Positions 50,129-52,150 of a DNA stretch of 52,150 nt are shown here, piece after piece. Both the position numbers and the translations under genes were made by a program. Source of the stretch: an uncultured Legionella sp. (GTDB taxonomy: Bacteria; Pseudomonadota; Gammaproteobacteria; Legionellales; Legionellaceae); assembly GCA_945952115.1 (NCBI GenBank), contig CAMFHA010000008.1, forward strand, positions 1 to 52,150, written 5' to 3'. Numbering within the stretch: position 1 is the first letter of the stretch; each line of letters starts with the position of its first letter. The notes beneath the pieces were generated by a model. It worked only from the letters and a program-made list of their open reading frames with translations. It ran no database searches and was not told the origin of the DNA.

Positions 50129-50615
50129 ACGGATAGTCCCTCCCAACAGTGAAGCCATTCATTTTTTAAATTTTTTACAGATAAATCTACATTTTCATAT
50201 TAACAATTCATGATCCTTTGTTTTTGATTAGCTTTATTATATTTTGTATTAAAAAAAAAAATTACCCGTAAAAAATACTGATATGAGGTAGCTTAATTAA
50301 CAACTGATTTTGATAAAAGTTACTGGCATATTAATAATGTAGTGTATGTATACTAACTGCAGATAGTGTTGCCAAATGTTTTTACTGTATAAACATTTCT
50401 GTCTCCTTACAGATGCAATTTTGGCATTTCCTCCAGCCTTAAGGGCTTAGGTTCTGCAGATATTTTAATAATCAAAAACCTAGACCTACAACAAAGCAGC
50501 TTAAAATATAACTGCCAATTTAATTAGCTGGCATTTATCACTTAAATAATTTCTTTTTGATAAACACTAAACAGAACTTCTTGTTCAAATTAAGCACCGA
50601 TAAAGGTTCAATTTT
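50129..50615. promoter_or_regulatory. Leader region of the NRPS operon
   Basis: These 487 bp lie between the ATPase stop and the N-oxygenase start, both on the minus strand. No gene is seen. On the minus strand TTGTTA (near 50212-50207), followed after 17 bases by TATCTG, is a weak promoter candidate for the operon. A run of 11 A (50251-50261, plus strand) lies further upstream. An 8-bp inverted repeat AAATGTTT/AAACATTT spans 50374-50398, and a 5-bp hairpin TGCCA/TGGCA near 50513-50533 may follow the ATPase transcript. None is decisive. With 35 kb of genes behind it, this is the main candidate control region. Confidence 0.4.
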
Positions 50616-51980
50616 TCAAAAACCTATATTAAATTTCTTCAGAATTAAATCTTGTAAATCACTATTATCCTTTAAAAAGGTTGCTACCGCATATAGAGGA
50701 TAAGATAATATTCTGTCATATTCTGAAAAAGGATGTGTGGAAAACCGAACACCTTCTTTTATTTTTGAATGATTCTCTAGAAATAAAGATATACTCTTTA
50801 ATGTTCGCCCCTTGTCACTTTTTACTTCAATAGGAATAATATGAGTATTACATTGAATCAAATAATCTATTTCCGCTTGACTATTTCGTGTTTCACGATG
50901 CCAATAGTATAAATCTTTCATTTGATATGGATCTCTATATACCAGCAATTCTTGACCAATAAAAGATTCAACTATGGCACCTTTATTAATTAAAGTATTA
51001 TTAGATTGAATAAACCAATCTGTTAACTTCAGCCCTAACATAGCTTGCGCTATGCCTATATCTAGGGCTAAAACTTTAAATTTATTCAAGTCGATTTGTG
51101 CACCTAACGGTAATCCTTGACCACTTGAATGATAAATGGCATGAGCCAGATCTGATTTAATCAATAACTCTAAAGCGGGTAATAATTCTCTTTTTCTATA
51201 TTCTCCAGGTACTTCTCTGAATACAAATTTATTTCCCAGTTGTAGAGGTATCTGCTCGAAAATTAATTCAACATATTTTATTTGTGCCTTTCTTGCATAT
51301 TTCGGAAAATCATTTCTATAGTTTTGAATAATAGAATGATGAATTTCTGAACATAATTTTAGATCTCTTTTTTCCTGCCAACTTTGTACTACTGCAGGCA
51401 TCCCGCCGATAGCAATATATTCGCTAAGCAATTCCAATAAACTGTCATGCAAAAAGTCATCAATAGGATTTTGAATACCATGCGACAATAAAATTTCCAC
51501 CATTTTATCTCGCCCCATAGCAAGCAAATATTCTAGCCAAGACATGGGATAAATATGAAAAAAAGATATTCTACCCACGGGCACACCCACTTGCTCTATA
51601 GCTAAATTCAATAAAGAACCGGCTGCAATCACATGCAATTCTGGCATCTCCTCAAAAAAATAGCGTAGCGCTATCAATGCTCTAGGTGCTTCTTGTATCT
51701 CGTCTAAGAAAATCAATGTTTCAGAAGGAATAATAGGCGTTTTTAACTCTGCAGATAAAATTTGTATAATCCGCGCAGGGTCAAGATCTTTTTCAAAAAT
51801 CTGAATAAGACGTGGGGTTTTTTCGAAATTAACTTCTACATAATATTTAAATTTTTTGCCTAAATTTCTAGCTGCATAAGTTTTCCCAACTTGGCGAGCA
51901 CCTCTAAATAACAAAGGTTTACGTTCTGCAGGTTTTTTGGACACCCATTCAAGAAGATATAAGTCTATGAATCTAAACAT
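50616..51980 (-). CDS. AAA-family ATPase with DUF4143 domain
   Basis: This 454-residue protein is of the widespread AAA_14/DUF4143 type. Walker A GARQVGKT lies at 27-34, Walker B LIFLDEI at 89-95, and the sensor-like AAGS at 119-122. The C-terminal DUF4143 half contains YYWHRETRNSQAEIDYLIQ and PIEVKSDKG near 380-408, a pattern like the restriction-endonuclease fold (D...E-x-K). Cellular function of the family is unclear; members are often solitary and patchily distributed, suggesting transfer. It has no visible partner gene. No strong ribosome-binding site precedes the ATG at 51980, and three 33-bp-spaced repeats lie immediately upstream. Confidence 0.88.
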   Translation of the reverse strand: MFRFIDLYLLEWVSKKPAERKPLLFRGARQVGKTYAARNLGKKFKYYVEVNFEKTPRLIQIFEKDLDPARIIQILSAELKTPIIPSETLIFLDEIQEAPRALIALRYFFEEMPELHVIAAGSLLNLAIEQVGVPVGRISFFHIYPMSWLEYLLAMGRDKMVEILLSHGIQNPIDDFLHDSLLELLSEYIAIGGMPAVVQSWQEKRDLKLCSEIHHSIIQNYRNDFPKYARKAQIKYVELIFEQIPLQLGNKFVFREVPGEYRKRELLPALELLIKSDLAHAIYHSSGQGLPLGAQIDLNKFKVLALDIGIAQAMLGLKLTDWFIQSNNTLINKGAIVESFIGQELLVYRDPYQMKDLYYWHRETRNSQAEIDYLIQCNTHIIPIEVKSDKGRTLKSISLFLENHSKIKEGVRFSTHPFSEYDRILSYPLYAVATFLKDNSDLQDLILKKFNIGF

Positions 51981-51990
51981 TTTTTACGCT

Positions 51991-52080
51991 TTTTTGGTTA
52001 AAAAACAAGGTTAAATTGCTAAGGTTTTGGTCGTTTAACAAGGATATTTTAGAGTTTTTTTGGTCAAAAAACAAGGTTAA
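51991..52080. repeat. Three direct repeats at exact 33-bp spacing
   Basis: The 19-base core TTTTGGTYNNNNAACAAGG (with the middle N mostly A) starts at 51992, 52025 and 52058. Copies one and three agree over 24 bases (51991-52014 and 52057-52080) with one mismatch; the middle copy differs in its AT core (CGTTTAA). They begin 11 bp upstream of the ATPase start. Equal spacing near three helical turns suggests same-face binding by a protein, such as an autoregulator. The rest of 51981-52150 holds nothing else I recognise. Confidence 0.75.
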
Positions 52081-52150
52081 TGCGTGTGTTTTTACTTAGT
52101 CGAGCCTGAAAAACACCTTATAGCCTGCTAAAGAAGTATTTTCCCAAATA

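Overview
The window looks like chromosome of an AT-rich, host-associated gammaproteobacterium, most plausibly in or near the Legionellales (inference). The F1Fo ATP synthase operon in the order atpI-B-E-F-H-A-G-D-C directly after parA-parB is the gammaproteobacterial origin-proximal arrangement. The rest carries leucine-rich-repeat proteins and large proteins without signal peptides, of the kind common in amoeba- or arthropod-associated bacteria. No rRNA, tRNA, CRISPR array, transposase or integrase was seen.

Layout. (1) 1-313: non-coding, with two strong inverted repeats. (2) 314-9041, minus strand: parA, parB and the nine atp genes, closely packed and probably one long co-directional run. 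(3) 9284-14484, plus strand: two tandem paralogous P-loop proteins resembling zeta-toxin kinases (500 and 1229 residues), each with a long unrecognised C-terminal part. (4) 14828-17142, plus strand: an LRR protein, an Sfp-type phosphopantetheinyl transferase, and a second related LRR protein whose start overlaps the transferase gene. (5) 50128-17155, minus strand: a natural-product operon with an AurF-like di-iron N-oxygenase, a 4344-residue NRPS, a 5974-residue NRPS and a PLP enzyme of the threonine aldolase family. (6) 50616-51980, minus strand: an AAA/DUF4143 ATPase preceded by three direct repeats spaced exactly 33 bp.

The two NRPSs read as a collinear nine-module line. First protein: A-T / Cy-A(Cys)-T / C-A-T-E / C-A-T. 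Second protein: docking-C-A-T / C-A-NMT-T / Cy-A(Cys)-T / C-A(Val)-T / C-A(Ile)-T-TE. By-eye specificity codes give an outline X1-thiazoline(Cys2)-D-X3-X4-X5-(N-Me)X6-thiazoline(Cys7)-Val8-Ile9. X3 and X5 are expected to be the same amino acid, because their adenylation domains lie in a 1,424-bp block that appears identical in both genes. The Sfp-type enzyme would activate the carrier domains. The N-oxygenase and aldolase-family enzyme are candidate tailoring or precursor enzymes. No MbtH-like protein, dedicated exporter or thiazoline oxidase was found, so those functions, if needed, lie elsewhere. This cluster is the most likely undescribed system in the window. Domain calls rest on motifs read by eye; no database search was possible.
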